A DNA stretch of 64,000 nucleotides, taken from assembly GCA_037951105.1 (NCBI GenBank), contig JBAMJV010003369.1, positions 124,001-188,000 of the forward strand, in the 5' to 3' direction. The notes under the pieces are model-generated. The model made no database searches. It saw only the letters and a list, made by a program, of their open reading frames with translations, and was not told where the DNA came from. How positions within the stretch are numbered: the first letter of the stretch is position 1; each line of letters starts with the position of its first letter. The translations under genes and the position numbers were made by a program. Below are positions 46,001-56,114 of this stretch, one piece after another. This DNA comes from Echinarachnius parma. Its lineage: Eukaryota; Echinodermata; Echinoidea; Clypeasteroida; Echinarachniidae.

Positions 46001-49000
46001 CTTGTTTTGTGCTCCTAAATCCACCTCTGTAAAGACTGTTATGTATTTCCCGTCAACAATCATCATATTTCAATTACCTGGCCGATTACATTTCAAGTAA
46101 TAACTGCATTTTAATTGCTAACAATCTACCCCCTGTCATACAGTTGTGGTAGATATCACCAGAATAATGGCAATAACACGAATGTGTAGTTTTTATTGGC
46201 AATAAATACAAAGCAGGAGGTTGGTTCTAAAATATTATTCCTATCCATTTGAAACAAACATGTTTATTTCATTTATCATTTTCATAATATTTATGCGACA
46301 CATGTCCAAACATTGTCTATTCGAAAACAGCGTATAACATCTTACAAAACTAGAGTAATGCATGCGATACAAAATATTGTTCGTGAATATTTTTCTCTGT
46401 CCGAATTCCCTTTGACAGGGGTATATGATTTGGATTTTGATATGTGGGTAATTCGTCTCCAGTCGCCCCAAAATGTGCACATACAATGTTAATAAGTCCT
46501 CCTAAAAGGGATAGTACAGTTTTGGTAAAAAAAGAATCTTAGTAATCAAAACTTGCAACTTATCATTACAAAATAACAGTTATGATTCAATGATGCTTGA
46601 AAGGTAGTACAATTTTATACGCAGTTATGCTCATTTGTTCATAAATGCAATAGGTGTGATTTCATTAAATAGGATCCGTTGTAGATAAATGGGGTTTCAG
46701 TTATATATATTAAAGGGAACCACCAGGCAATAACAACACATTATTATATGGTTGGATACCGTTATGTGATAGCAAATAGATGCCCATCACTTTGCACCAC
46801 TTACGGAACCATAATGGCCTCATGGTTCCGTACGCGCCAATTGTCTGGGAGTGCGCCAATTATATTCACGCGTACGTTTGTAGACAATAATCACGGACGA
46901 TGCGTTCATCCTAGACAAAATGTAGTATTCGGACCCATAAACACATGTTGTATAATACGGTGAGGCGCTTTCCAATTATATAATATTTTTTTCTTTCTGG
47001 AAACATATTTTTATGATGTTACCTTTTATTTATAAGCATATTATTGTTGGATGGTGGTACCCTTTAACTTGTCCATACAAAGAACTGGGTCAAGTGGATT
47101 ATCGCATTTTAAAGGGAATCACCACCCAAATATAATATTCTTATAAATTAATTGTTATATTTTTAATAGTCCATTCCACCAACAAGTTCAGAAAAATTGG
47201 TTTCCAAACCAATTATATAATTTGAAAACCCATCACGATACTATAGTAATTGTTCATGAGTCTGTTGACGAAGACTAGTCCATTGTCTAGGACGTACGCG
47301 TCTACCGTGCTTCTATTGTCTCCAAACGTACACGTGTAAAGAATTGGCAGACTCGAAAATGTTTGGTTCTTACGGAACCATCAGCCCTGTTGGTTCCGTG
47401 AGTGTCGGTGATTACGTGCATTGTTTATGAATAACACAACCTTTTGCAAAGTGTTGGACATATATTTAATATCAAACAATGGTACCAAAACATATAAGCC
47501 TGTGTTGCTCGTTGCGTGGTGGTCCCCTTTAATTAAGCACTCGGCCATGTCAGCGAGTTTAACTGGCATGTCAACGGTGGCTTGCGAAATCGTTTTGCCT
47601 TGGTGGTGCATTAGGTACTAATATAAGTATGACTTTTGTTCACACATTTTCATTTATCATATTCAGGTAAATATCAAGAATTACAGATTAGGCTGTCCAT
47701 AATGAAATAACGTGGTTCATTTTAATGCGAGGTTCTCTTAATTGATTAGGGGTTAGGTATTTGCTATATGAAGAGCTTAATTCCAAAAGGCGCTAAATCT
47801 ACTTTTTCTAATTTGGAGAAAAGCTGGTTCCTTTGTCCAACTTTGTACACATGCCTATGGGAATATGAAAATGGAACGTTTCATATTTTAATTTTGATCG
47901 TGTAATTTGTCTTAAAAACAATGCGGATTTTTAGATAGATACGTAGCTTATTAATGTACTGATATCATCAACTCAATTGTTATGGAAAGTAGATGGAACG
48001 CCTTTTGGAACTAAGCTCCTTATACTGTAATGTAAGCTATTCAGTCAAAATAATTTTAGGACGATATACCACGTTCGTCTAGAATAATAGATTTCTGGTT
48101 TCGGTCAGCTTCTGACTATGAGCATTGATGGCTTACGGGGAATGACCGTCATCATAATGCCCTCCGCACACAGAGCCGACACGACCCGATCGGACTGGGT
48201 TTCAATCGGCGTATCGAGTCGGTTTTGCTCAGTCGTAGCCGATTCAACATGTTGAATCGGCCTCGAATGATCTCCGACTGGCTCTTGACCGGCAAAACAG
48301 GAGTCCTGGGGCAACATACTAAGATGAACCGACTAGAAACCAATCGGATCGGGTCAAGTCGGCTCTGTGTGCGGATGGCATTAGAGCTTCAGAGCACCGA
48401 TCTATCAATCCGGAGATCTCGGGTTCGAATCCCATTTATTTGATGTGTCTTTGCTGTGTTTCATAATTATATTTCAAATGGTAACTTTTCTCATGTTTGA
48501 ATTTATTAGAAAAATTGATGTTGTTAGTACTCCAGGGCCCCGTTGCAGAAAGAGATACAATCGATTGTAAGTTACAATTAATTGTAAGTCAGATCATGTG
48601 TTCTAAATGCGCAAATCTGATTGGTTGAAACGCTCAAATTTTCGGGGGAAAATGTTGAATATCAAATCCCTCAAATACACATTAAATTTGTATCAACCAC
48701 TCTTTGCTTCTTGCACATGACTTGTCAACAAAGTTACTAGATCATTTTAAGTTCTATATGATTACATTATATTCATACTAGCACTCAGTGGACATACAAT
48801 GTATAAGGAAATAACATAATTGTAGTGTTAAGGGACAAAATAGCTTTTAAGGGACAACAATAGATATATACATGAAGGGATAAAGGAGGTCTAGGGCACT
48901 CACCTTCTCCTAAGATGTAAACCCCTTTCATCAGTATCACCTGAAGCGAAATACAGAATAATCAATAAACATTATCATCGTTCAAAATAAGGTTTATTGT

Positions 49001-52000
49001 ATCTGGTAAATATTTATGTTTTATAGATTTGACCTCGACTGGATGGTAACCCTATTGTTTATCATGTTTACAGGAACGTGACGTGCCCTGTACTAACCCT
49101 GCGGAGATTGCAACATCTAGTAGGGAACCTGGGGCCCGTTTCATGAAAGGGTCTTAGTTAAGACAGTCTTATAACTGTCGCGTGACTCTGACTGATCTAC
49201 GGACATGCGGATGGCGTTTGTTCCGATCACAAAGGACAAGGTTGGAAGTACATGTATAATATCAAAGACGTGACAGATATTAAAGACGGTCTTTCATGAA
49301 ACTGGGGCCCGTTTCATGAAAGGGTCTAATAGTTATTAGACCGTCTTAACTGTCACGTGACTGTGACTGATCTACGGTCATACGGATGGCGTTAGTTCCG
49401 ATCCCAAAGGACAAGGTTGGAAGCAAAGACGTGACAGTCATTAAAGACGGTCTTAACTAAGACCCTTTCATGAAACTTGGGCCCGTTTCATGAAAGGCTC
49501 TTAAACTATGTTCGTACACAACATTGGTATAACTCTGACCTTTACTATGTTTACGGCGTGACACGTGTTGCATGAAAGCGTCTATGCTACATACGTCCAA
49601 CCTTGTCCTTCGTGATCGGAACAAACGCCATCCGTGTGTCCGTGCATCAGTCACAGTCACTCGACAGTTAAAGGGGTAGTTCAGTTTTTGTATATAGAGG
49701 GCGCTTCAATATATCATTTTTTGTGAGGTTATGAAAAACTGAGGGTGAAAATGGAAAGAACATACAATTTCAAAGACAGAATAAACTTTGTTTGATCAAA
49801 ATCGGTTCAGAAACAGCTAAAATATCAATAAATATATCCGATCGGAATAAACCTGGGGCTCCAGGTTTATTCGATGATTTTTTGTTTAAATAAATTTATA
49901 TAAAATGCTTACACTTTTCAAACATTTACAAAAAGAGGTTTTTAAATAGTTGTTGATGATCTACGTATCATTCTATACTATATAATGTAAAATCGCTTAG
50001 AGATGACAATGAATCATATCTACATGCTCGGCATCGAGACATTCAGACGATTACCTGACTCCAGGCTCAAAAATCTAACCGTACCAGGCAAGAGACCAGC
50101 GACCGTTCAAAACACTGTGCGAACCGTCTCTCCCCTTCCATGCAGGATCATGTCCACCAATTTAGCGTCGCCATTAAATTACACGGAATATACCTACATG
50201 TACGTCATGTCAGTGTACCAATAAATGCGGTGATGGTCGGAATCGACAGCGCTAGTCTGACTGGGTAAGGGCCTTTCCCGTAATGTTCATTTCTTGAATT
50301 TTACTTTTTTCGCCTTTGATTAATATTTAGACCGAATTATGAGACTACAACCTTTTCATTTTCACCTCGACCAACACTCATGCATATCTTTAAAGAGACA
50401 GGTCCTCTTTTACAAAACGTCTGAACAATTTCCAGTTGACGGATGCGGGTTAATGTAACACACACAAAATATCAGATCGAACAGCCCTGTAAATTGGATT
50501 CTACGAATGAAAAACGAATGCGTCCCTCCATCAAACTATATATCGGTCAATAAAAGAGTTTAACTGATTTAGCATAATATAGGTTTTCCCACCCAATTTC
50601 GTCAAAATAGCGGGCATATTCATTAGGCCTATATGTCATTCAAGTTCGAGTGGTTTTTGTAAACCTGCTGTTTACACTGTTCAATTTTAAACTCCAGAAC
50701 ATTCATCTTCGTCAAATTGCATTCAGTTTGCAACGACAACGTATTCAAATTGGTTAGAATGTCAAACAATTTGGCAATACACATCCGTCATTCAAATTCG
50801 TGCCAGTTCGCTTGACCTTAGATTTCGGACCGATTTGGGTTTTCTATTTCATTTTCAGGCGTCCTTCTTAGCACATCTAGCATTCAAATAAGAACGATCA
50901 GAACTAAATTAATGAATAGGATTGCGCACATTCCAAAGATGTTCACCCTAAGACGAAATAGAATGTATAAACGCCTACATTTGACCTTTATAAACGAAAT
51001 CGAATGCTCTTCACACGATTTTCTAAGTTGAATGGTGTTATTTCAATTCGGTTTGACAAAAGTTGGCAATAGCACAGTCCAAAAATCGAATTTAATGAAA
51101 TAATTTGCTAATTGAAACACGATCCTGATCTTCATTCAAGTTCGTTCTAAATTGCGTGCTGTTAATGACCATTTGAGTGCTGTTTTGACGAAATTGGGCG
51201 GGAAAACCTATATTACAACAATATTGTACTTTATTCATGTAAAGGTATTGTGAAGCCGACATTTGTAATGGTATGTCACGGAAAAAAATCTCAAAAATGA
51301 AGAATATAATTATAATTACATGTAGTCAGTTTAAGCGAGGTTTGGTTATTTTGCTTAGTATCCGCTCATGCCATTGTTATTTATGCGCGGGTCACGTAGC
51401 TAGCGCGGGTCACGTAGGTGTCACGCATAGCGTTGTGGTACTCCGTGGAATCCGTGAACGAACTTTCTCACTGGGTGAATACACGTATAATGCACAATTA
51501 ACCGTTGTACGATGGTTTATTAGTTTTAGGTCTATAACTCTAAGAAAAAGAGATTTCAAGCCCTAATTTTTTTCAGGCATGCTATTAAATGACATTTTCT
51601 TTCATTTAAGACAATAACCTCGCAATTTTTGAAATTTGGCTTGCAAAAGAGGGGCTATCCCTTTAATAATAAAAAAAAGCAGCCCTATAAATATCTACAG
51701 ATCAGTTGAAGTCAACATGCATATGTGCATCACACCAGTGGCGGATCTATGGGGGAGGGGGGGGGGGTTAGGGGATTTAACCCCCCCCCCCCCCCCCCTT
51801 GGGCTGCCAAGTTAAAATGTATCAGTGAAAAAAGTGAACAAAAAGTGAACAAAAATCACTTACGGGGGTTCAAAATAGCTTTTAAAAATCGCCGCTTAGC
51901 GGCTCGTGGACGAAAGTGAAAAAAAAGTTTTTAAAAAATCACTTACGGGGGTTCAAAAGAGCAAAAAAAATCGAGAACAAAAAGTGACAAAAAATCACTT

Positions 52001-52804
52001 ACGGGGGTTCAAAATAGCAAAACAAAATCGCCGCTTCGCGGCTCGTGGACGAAAGTGAAAAAAAGGTGACAAAATCACTTACGGGGGTTCAAAATAGCAA
52101 AAAAAAATCGCGGCTCGTGGACGAAAGGGAAAAAAAAAGTGAAACAAAAATCACTTACGGGGGTTCAAAAGAGCAAAAAAAAAATCGCCGCTTCGCGGCT
52201 CGTGGACGATGCTCCGCATCGTCATTGGGTCAACCCCCCCCTCCCCCCTTAGCAAAAAGCTATATCCGCCCCTGCACACGGAACCGTTAAGTCGCCATAA
52301 TAGAGAACACAAGTCTCTCTGACTGGGTATATGAGTTCATATAAGCGTACGGGCCACTTTTTTCCAGGGGGATGTGGTCCCACTGCACTTTTGCCTCTTA
52401 CACGTTTTTCACCCGACAAGCCAAAACAAATATTTTTTCCCCCGAGTAAAAAATAACATGAATTTGCACGAATATGTCAATTTTTGCCCGAATATGATAT
52501 GAGTTTGCTGACTTTGCTCATGTGATATTGCCCGCCCCTCCCCCCGTATATGATATGAGTTTGCTGACTTTGCTCTAATATGATATGATTTTGCCAGAAT
52601 AATTGCATGTTTTTGTTCGAATAGGATATGAGATTGCCCCGAATATGATAATAAGTTGAATTTACCTGATTAGTGCTTCGAACGAGTAAACTATAAAACA
52701 CAGTCATGTACAAATATTAACGTCATCAAACACCGCAATTAAGTATGAAATAGAACAAATGATTTACTCACCGAAAATACGATAAACCATGAAATCATAT
52801 CCAT
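33841..52804 (-). CDS. Inferred three-exon gene for a small secreted protein
   Basis: Three minus-strand segments (52804-52772, 48940-48904, 34040-33841) have canonical borders and phases 0 and 1. They join to 270 nt, that is 89 codons plus stop. The predicted N-terminus (MDMISWFIVFS joined to VILMKGVYILGE) is a plausible signal peptide split across two exons. The mature part begins DVVQLTANTG and has sequons NES and NLT and a single cysteine near the end. I do not recognise a family. A possible AATAAA lies about 415 bp past the stop (minus strand near 33424). The first intron is 3.8 kb; the second is 14.9 kb and contains the gypsy block. The gene could continue if a weak donor (AAG|GTGCCA) before the stop is used. 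Chance assembly of short frames is the main alternative. Confidence 0.42.
34446..35712 (+). mobile_element. CAGTCAAACCTG element, full-length copy
   Basis: Inverted termini CAGTCAAACCTG (34446) and CAGGTTTGACTG (35712), each followed inward by tandem GCGACCACCTGTCTATA words. Outer flanks GACTTATA / CACTTGCA agree at 5 of 8, possibly a worn 8-bp duplication. It contains the GGCCCC MITE at 35145-35308. The copy at 3921-4558 lies in the opposite orientation. Confidence 0.8.
35145..35308. mobile_element. 164-bp GGCCCCGTTGCAG MITE
   Basis: Inverted termini GGCCCCGTTGCAGAAAGAG and CTTCCTGCAACGGGGCC, with AATCGATTGTA words beside them. Related fragments are at 3985-4022 and 48536-48600. Confidence 0.8.
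35713..36660. other. Foldback interior, nothing recognised
   Basis: Unique-looking sequence between the CAGTCAAACCTG element and the right foldback arm; no exon signals with a fitting frame. Confidence 0.45.
37061..40927 (+). pseudogene. Ty3/gypsy retrotransposon copy A (gag-pol, disabled)
   Basis: A decayed LTR-retrotransposon body. A Gag-like frame runs 37522-38232, with a retrotransposon Gag core and a CX2CX4HX4C-type cysteine cluster at its C-terminus, then a frame break. A protease segment with DTGAEGN follows (38340-38558). Reverse transcriptase is at 38602-39198 and 39188-39550, RNase H at 39551-40123, and integrase (HHCC zinc finger, then core) at 40357-40695 and on to 40927. Visible lesions: stops after LYR, LDAKHGY and LGIAM; a deletion removing the RT catalytic aspartate box; frameshifts after RNase H and inside integrase; and truncation at 40927 before the integrase C-terminus. 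No LTRs or primer-binding site were recognised. The large minus-strand frames here are shadows. Confidence 0.88.
37147..37385. repeat. Small inverted repeat upstream of gag
   Basis: AAAAGCTGGATTGAT at 37147 is inverted at 37371-37385. A 240-bp MITE-like insert in the leader of gypsy copy A, in the stretch missing from copy B. Confidence 0.55.
40928..41784. other. Linker between the two gypsy copies
   Basis: Begins with five to six tandem copies of a 16-bp unit (CTTCGGAATAACGAAC, about 40938-41027). About 760 bp of locally GC-richer sequence follows, with AATAAA near 41702 and 41765. The bounds TGTAACC (41029) and AATAAACA (about 41771) resemble an LTR with TG...CA ends, but no partner LTR or target duplication was found. 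No convincing reading frame. Confidence 0.4.
41785..44775 (+). pseudogene. Ty3/gypsy retrotransposon copy B (pol only, disabled)
   Basis: Repeats copy A at an offset of 3566 bp over 41846-44493, with the same stops, frameshifts and RT deletion. Only three base differences were noticed (near 42410, 43085 and 43617). It starts with 61 bp (41785-41845) equal to 37061-37121, then jumps to the equivalent of 38280, so all of gag is missing; the junction has CT microhomology. Protease is at 41906-42124, RT at 42168-43116, RNase H at 43117-43689, integrase at 43923-44261 and 44287-44775. Unlike copy A it keeps the integrase C-terminus, ending at TAA 44773-44775 with a basic tail. Confidence 0.88.
44776..45186. 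other. 3' flank of gypsy copy B
   Basis: A-rich and CA-rich sequence to about 44960, then AT-rich. No polypurine tract or LTR start could be identified. Confidence 0.4.
45187..45669. mobile_element. TTAA MITE, family 1, copy 3
   Basis: TTAA|AGGGATAGTTTAG at 45187 and CTCAACTATCCCT|TTAA ending 45669. 475 bp between the duplications, with an internal deletion relative to copy 1. Confidence 0.85.
45670..46709. other. Spacer
   Basis: Contains one stray family-1-like end (AAAGGGATAGTACAGTTTTGG, 46506-46526) without its partner. No gene recognised. Confidence 0.5.
46710..47067. mobile_element. TTAA MITE, family 3, copy 2
   Basis: TTAA|AGGGAACCACCAGGC at 46710 and GGTGGTACCCT|TTAA ending 47067. 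Confidence 0.8.
47109..47532. mobile_element. TTAA MITE, family 3, copy 3
   Basis: TTAA|AGGGAATCACCACCC at 47109 and GTGGTGGTCCCCT|TTAA ending 47532, only 41 bp after copy 2 and in the same orientation. Confidence 0.8.
47771..48027. mobile_element. GGCGCTAAATCC MITE, copy 1
   Basis: Left GAAGAGCTTAATTCCAAAAG then GCGCTAAATC; right GCCTTTTGGAACTAAGCTCC. About 255 bp. Related copies at 57297-57560 and 60485-60700. Confidence 0.65.
48158..48384. mobile_element. Palindromic MITE centred on an 18-bp perfect palindrome
   Basis: ATGCCCTCCGCACACAGAGC is inverted at the right end (GCTCTGTGTGCGGATGGCAT). The middle is GATTCAACATGTTGAATC (48240-48257), a perfect palindrome. A tRNA-like B box (GGGTTCGAATCCC, 48421-48433) follows. 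Confidence 0.7.
48904..48940 (-). CDS. Secreted-protein candidate, exon 2
   Basis: Minus strand: acceptor TTTCGCTTCAG| and donor GGAGAAG|GTGAGT bound a 37-nt exon. Read in the phase left by exon 1 it gives VILMKGVYILGE plus one base. Both splice signals are strong, which makes this the best-supported of the three exons as an exon of something. Confidence 0.5.
49131..49668. repeat. Three clustered copies of the GGGCCCGTTTCATGAAAG repeat
   Basis: Units at about 49131-49302 and 49303-49480 are direct. The third (49480-49668) continues with the shared core (CAACCTTGTCC..GATCGGAACAAACGCC) in inverse orientation. Each core contains GATGGCGTTTGTTCCGATC and GACAAGGTTGGA. Confidence 0.8.
49668..51666. 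mobile_element. TTAA-bounded composite starting as family 1
   Basis: TTAA|AGGGGTAGTTCAG at 49668 begins a family-1 left half up to about 49985. The next TTAA-flanked end in inverse orientation is GGGGCTATCCCT|TTAA at 51663, which shares only the terminal GGATAG word. Either a chimeric element or two adjacent partial ones. Confidence 0.5.
50573..51215. mobile_element. 640-bp element with inverted TAATATAGGTTTTCCC ends
   Basis: AATATAGGTTTTCCCACC and the following TTTCGTCAAAA (about 50575-50608) are inverted at 51182-51213. The interior has many CATTCAAATTCG-like words. No frame. Confidence 0.65.
51736..52274. mobile_element. CAGTGGCGGATCTA element with internal tandem units
   Basis: Ends CAGTGGCGGATCTA and TATATCCGCCCCTG. 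CACAC lies directly outside both ends, but no 8-bp duplication. Inside, ATCACTTACGGGGGTTCAAA occurs five times and CGGCTCGTGGACG four times, flanked by G- and C-runs. Confidence 0.65.
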
Positions 52805-53605
52805 TTTCAAAATATTCCAGAAGTATCTTACACGATTATCATAATTTTCATCATGCATCCAACATTAACACGGACAGGGCTTAAAATTTCGCTGCCGGGG
52901 TAGACTCGGCGATGAGAACTCGGAGCGTGGCACTGGAACGTCACTTCACTGCTGTACATGGGCGAAACCGTGTATCAATTTTGAGGGCGATTACTGGGGT
53001 CTCTAACCATGGTAGGGATTATGAAATATTTCGTAAATTAATGAAATCACGTATCAATAAATTGTTTACATTAGAATGGTAGTGCGGCCGCAACCCCAAG
53101 GCTCTCTCACATAATTATGTATTCTAGTGCTGCGAAAATGATAGTGCTGCCATTTGTGCCCGGTTGATTTATTTCAACTATCTGCCGAGTCAACTTATTG
53201 ACGATTGGGATAAATATATCACACGCATTTCTCACGACATGTTTACGTCACGTCACAGGCTGCTCGCTGCACATATAATGCATTAATATTGTACGTTGAA
53301 CTTCATCTTTGAAGTTAAATTCACTTCCTCATTTGTATAACTCGTCCTAATTCATTATTGCTTAAATTAAATGAGTGTATGGGGTTAAGAGAATAATTTG
53401 TAATTGATAAGAAACTTTGACTCAGCGTCCCTGCAACTTATCAAAATTATGATGTTGTTGTTGTTTGATTATGTGAAGACCTCCAAACAAACTTATCAAT
53501 CAATCAATCTCGAAATAAGATATTCAGATAAATTGTATTGACATGATCATTATATTACTTACAATGCTGGGAAGTACATATTTATATTGCCATATCAGTG
53601 GAATA
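52275..53605. other. Spacer around secreted-candidate exon 1
   Basis: 52440-52640 repeats TTGCCCGAATATGATATGAG and TTTGCTGACTTTGCTC words, also found at 62180-62780. The remainder is unique; exon 1 of the minus-strand candidate is at 52772-52804. Confidence 0.5.
52772..52804 (-). CDS. Secreted-protein candidate, exon 1
   Basis: Minus strand: ATG at 52804, then 11 codons reading MDMISWFIVFS, then the donor TTTTCG|GTGAGT at 52771, phase 0. The hydrophobic run after an acidic start fits the first half of a signal peptide. An in-frame second ATG lies at codon 3. Confidence 0.42.
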
Positions 53606-54159
53606 TACAGGGTGGCCCAGAAATAACGGAACGGGGCACTTCCCAAAATAAAGTAACAAAATGAACATGTCCATCAAATAGGGTGTCCTTTCCAATGAAC
53701 AACGATACCAAGAAAAGTAATTTTGGACGTGTAGTTTTTGATTTAGGGCGCTTTGAGTGAGACCATGTCAGGTTCCTATTTTTGTCAATTTTTACCAAGT
53801 CAGTGTCTGATAAATGAGACTTACTGCTCGCCATACTAGTGACCAATTAAGCCCATTCTCTCGGCACCGCTCGGCACACAGCTGAATGCACACTAACAAT
53901 GGCGCGCGGAATATTTGCGTGTTCAATGGTATGTAGGGCAATAAGTTTCATTTATCAGGCACTGACTTGGTAAAAATTGACAAAAATAGGAACCTGACAT
54001 GGTCTCACTCCAATCGCCCTAAAACAAAAACTACACGTCCAAAATTACTTTTCTTGGTATCGTTGTTCATTGGAAAGGACACCCTATCCGTTGGACATGT
54101 TCATGTTGTTACTTTACTTTGGGAAGTGCCCCGTTCCGTTATTTCTGGGCCACCCTGTA
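53606..54159. mobile_element. 550-bp hairpin MITE with TA flanks
   Basis: Termini CAGGGTGGCCCAGAAATAAC and its complement lie between TA dinucleotides (53606-53607, 54158-54159). Arms of about 230 bp are near-perfect. The TA target fits Tc1/mariner-type elements. The two 70-83-codon mirrored frames are arm translations. Confidence 0.85.
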
Positions 54160-54179
54160 TAGTGGAAAAATATGTTTAG

Positions 54180-54810
54180 ACCGAGACAATTGGCAGAAAG
54201 TCCTCTCAGTGGGGGGGGGGGGGGGGGGGAGGGTGTCCGTCACAAATTTGTTTCCCCAAAAATGTTCGAGACCAAGAAAATTAGTTTGAAGCCCTCTCAG
54301 TGGGTGGGGGGGGGGGGGTTGGGGGTGTTCATGACCAAATTTTTTCCAGGCCGAAACCGTCTCCCAAATTTTTCGCAAACAAGACAATTGGTCCTCTCAG
54401 TGGTAAGTGGGCGGGGGGGGGGGGAGGCGTCGTCAATTGGTTTTGCAGTAGGGGTCATTAGAGACCGATAAAAAGTGGACTCGAGACCATCAAAAAGTGG
54501 ACAATTCTTAATTGGGGAGGGGGGGGGGGGGGGGGTGAGTACGCACCCAACGCAGCGAAAACTTAAGATGGATGTATAAATCAGTTTTGTTAACGTTAAA
54601 ATTAACAAGTGTTGGCTCATAAATTTTATATTTTTTCTTCCCACTCTTCTTCTTTTTTTTCCTTTTTAACATTTTTTTTTTTTTTTTTTTTGGGGGGGGG
54701 CTTTTTTTTTTGGAGGGAGGGGCTTTTTGGGAGGGCACATTTTGGATTGGGGGGTGGAGGGGGGCGGCCGCCCCCCTGCCCCCCACTTCCGGCGCCTATG
54801 TTCCATATAG
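54180..54810. repeat. G-run-rich dispersed repeat
   Basis: Four CCTCTCAGTGG-plus-G-run units (about 54200, 54294, 54393, and a variant at 54513), then a segment related to 13843-13935, then poly-T and G/C runs ending CTTCCGGCGCCTATG. Confidence 0.6.
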
Positions 54811-54880
54811 AGTATATACAAGTTATGCATACATTAGTATATTCCCTAATGTAATACAAATAAATGTTGTGAATTTTTTG

Positions 54881-55756
54881 TATATAATCTTGGAAACAGT
54901 TTTTAATTTGGTCTAAATACATTACTGATGAGAAAAGGTGATGTTTCCATTTTTTTTTTTTGGTCGCAGGGTGCATTTTGGCGATTTTAAAGATAATTAG
55001 CTAATTTGCATATTTCTGAAATAAGGTCAGGGGTCATTTTCCATCTAGGAATAGTACAGTAGTAACGAAAACAATCATTACAGGGTAATTTGGGGCAAGG
55101 AATCCATTTCCAGTGCTCATTTCCATGTGCCGTATGGGCAACGCCCTGAAATCCAAGATGGCTGCCCCCAATTTGCATATTTATGAATATTTTGATTTAC
55201 AGTGGCTACATCCTCTAATACGTATCATTTACAGGTTATTTAGATTAAATCATGCTCTTAATGTGTATTAAAGCTACTTCAGCTTGGGTGCCACCTTGGC
55301 AACCTCTGACAATGCCTATAATTAGTAGGATAATTTGATTATTTCTCAACCAAGCTGAAGTATCTTTAATATACATTAAGAGCATGATTTAATCTATATG
55401 ACCTGTAATTAATACTTATTACAGGATGTAGCTCCTGTGAATCAATAATATTCATAAATATGCAAATCAGGGAAGCCATCTTGGATTTCAGGGCGTTGCC
55501 CATACGGCACATGAAAATGAGCACTGGAAATGGATTCCTTGCCCCAAATTACCCTGTCATGATTGTTTTCGTTACTACTGTACTATTCCTAGATGGAAAA
55601 TGACCCCTGACCTTATTTCAGAAATAAGCAAATTAGCTAATTATCTTTAAAATCGCCAAAATGCACCCTGGGACCAAAAATAAAAAATGGAAACATCACT
55701 TTTTCTCATCAGTGATGTATTTAGACCAAATTAAAAACTGTTTCCAAGATTATATA
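54881..55756. repeat. Large hairpin with two 407-bp arms
   Basis: TATATAATCTTGGAAACAG at 54881 is inverted at 55756. Arms 54881-55287 and 55350-55756 are near-identical with a 62-bp loop. Each arm contains CCAAGATGGCTGCC or its variant. A related diverged word set is at 2485-2530. Probably a foldback MITE. Confidence 0.9.
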
Positions 55757-56114
55757 TGAACAAATTACTGTTTTACATGAGCCGATAGACTACATGTGTG
55801 TTCTGTGCTGTGTTGACGATTCAAGTCCAGTAGATGTCAGATTTAACATAGGTTGATAATCACTTAGACAAATGGAGAGTAACCAACAAATATTGATATA
55901 TATAATAAACACTGCTCTCGTTCTTACAGCTAGCAAAACGAACTTGCATTTGGCTACAAGCCAAACCAAAACAGTACATTATAAACCACCTCTTCAGATT
56001 GTCAGTTATGCGTGATGTTTTGATTATCTTTATGGTGTCATATAAGTGGTTCTGTCAGAAACCAAATGTAGAAGCTGTCTATCATTTTGAACAATTGGGT
56101 TTCGGACAGAACCG

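Noticed and set aside
49672-51662. Single intact 2-kb family-1 TTAA element
   Set aside because: The right end matches family 1 only in the terminal GGATAG; the interior right half has no homology to other copies.
51728-52282. 8-bp hAT duplication around the CAGTGGCGGATC element
   Set aside because: CATCACAC and CACACGGA do not match; only CACAC is shared at the borders, which may be chance.
54508-54976. Lys/Pro-rich minus-strand frames
   Set aside because: Encoded by poly-T and G-runs of the dispersed repeat, not genes.
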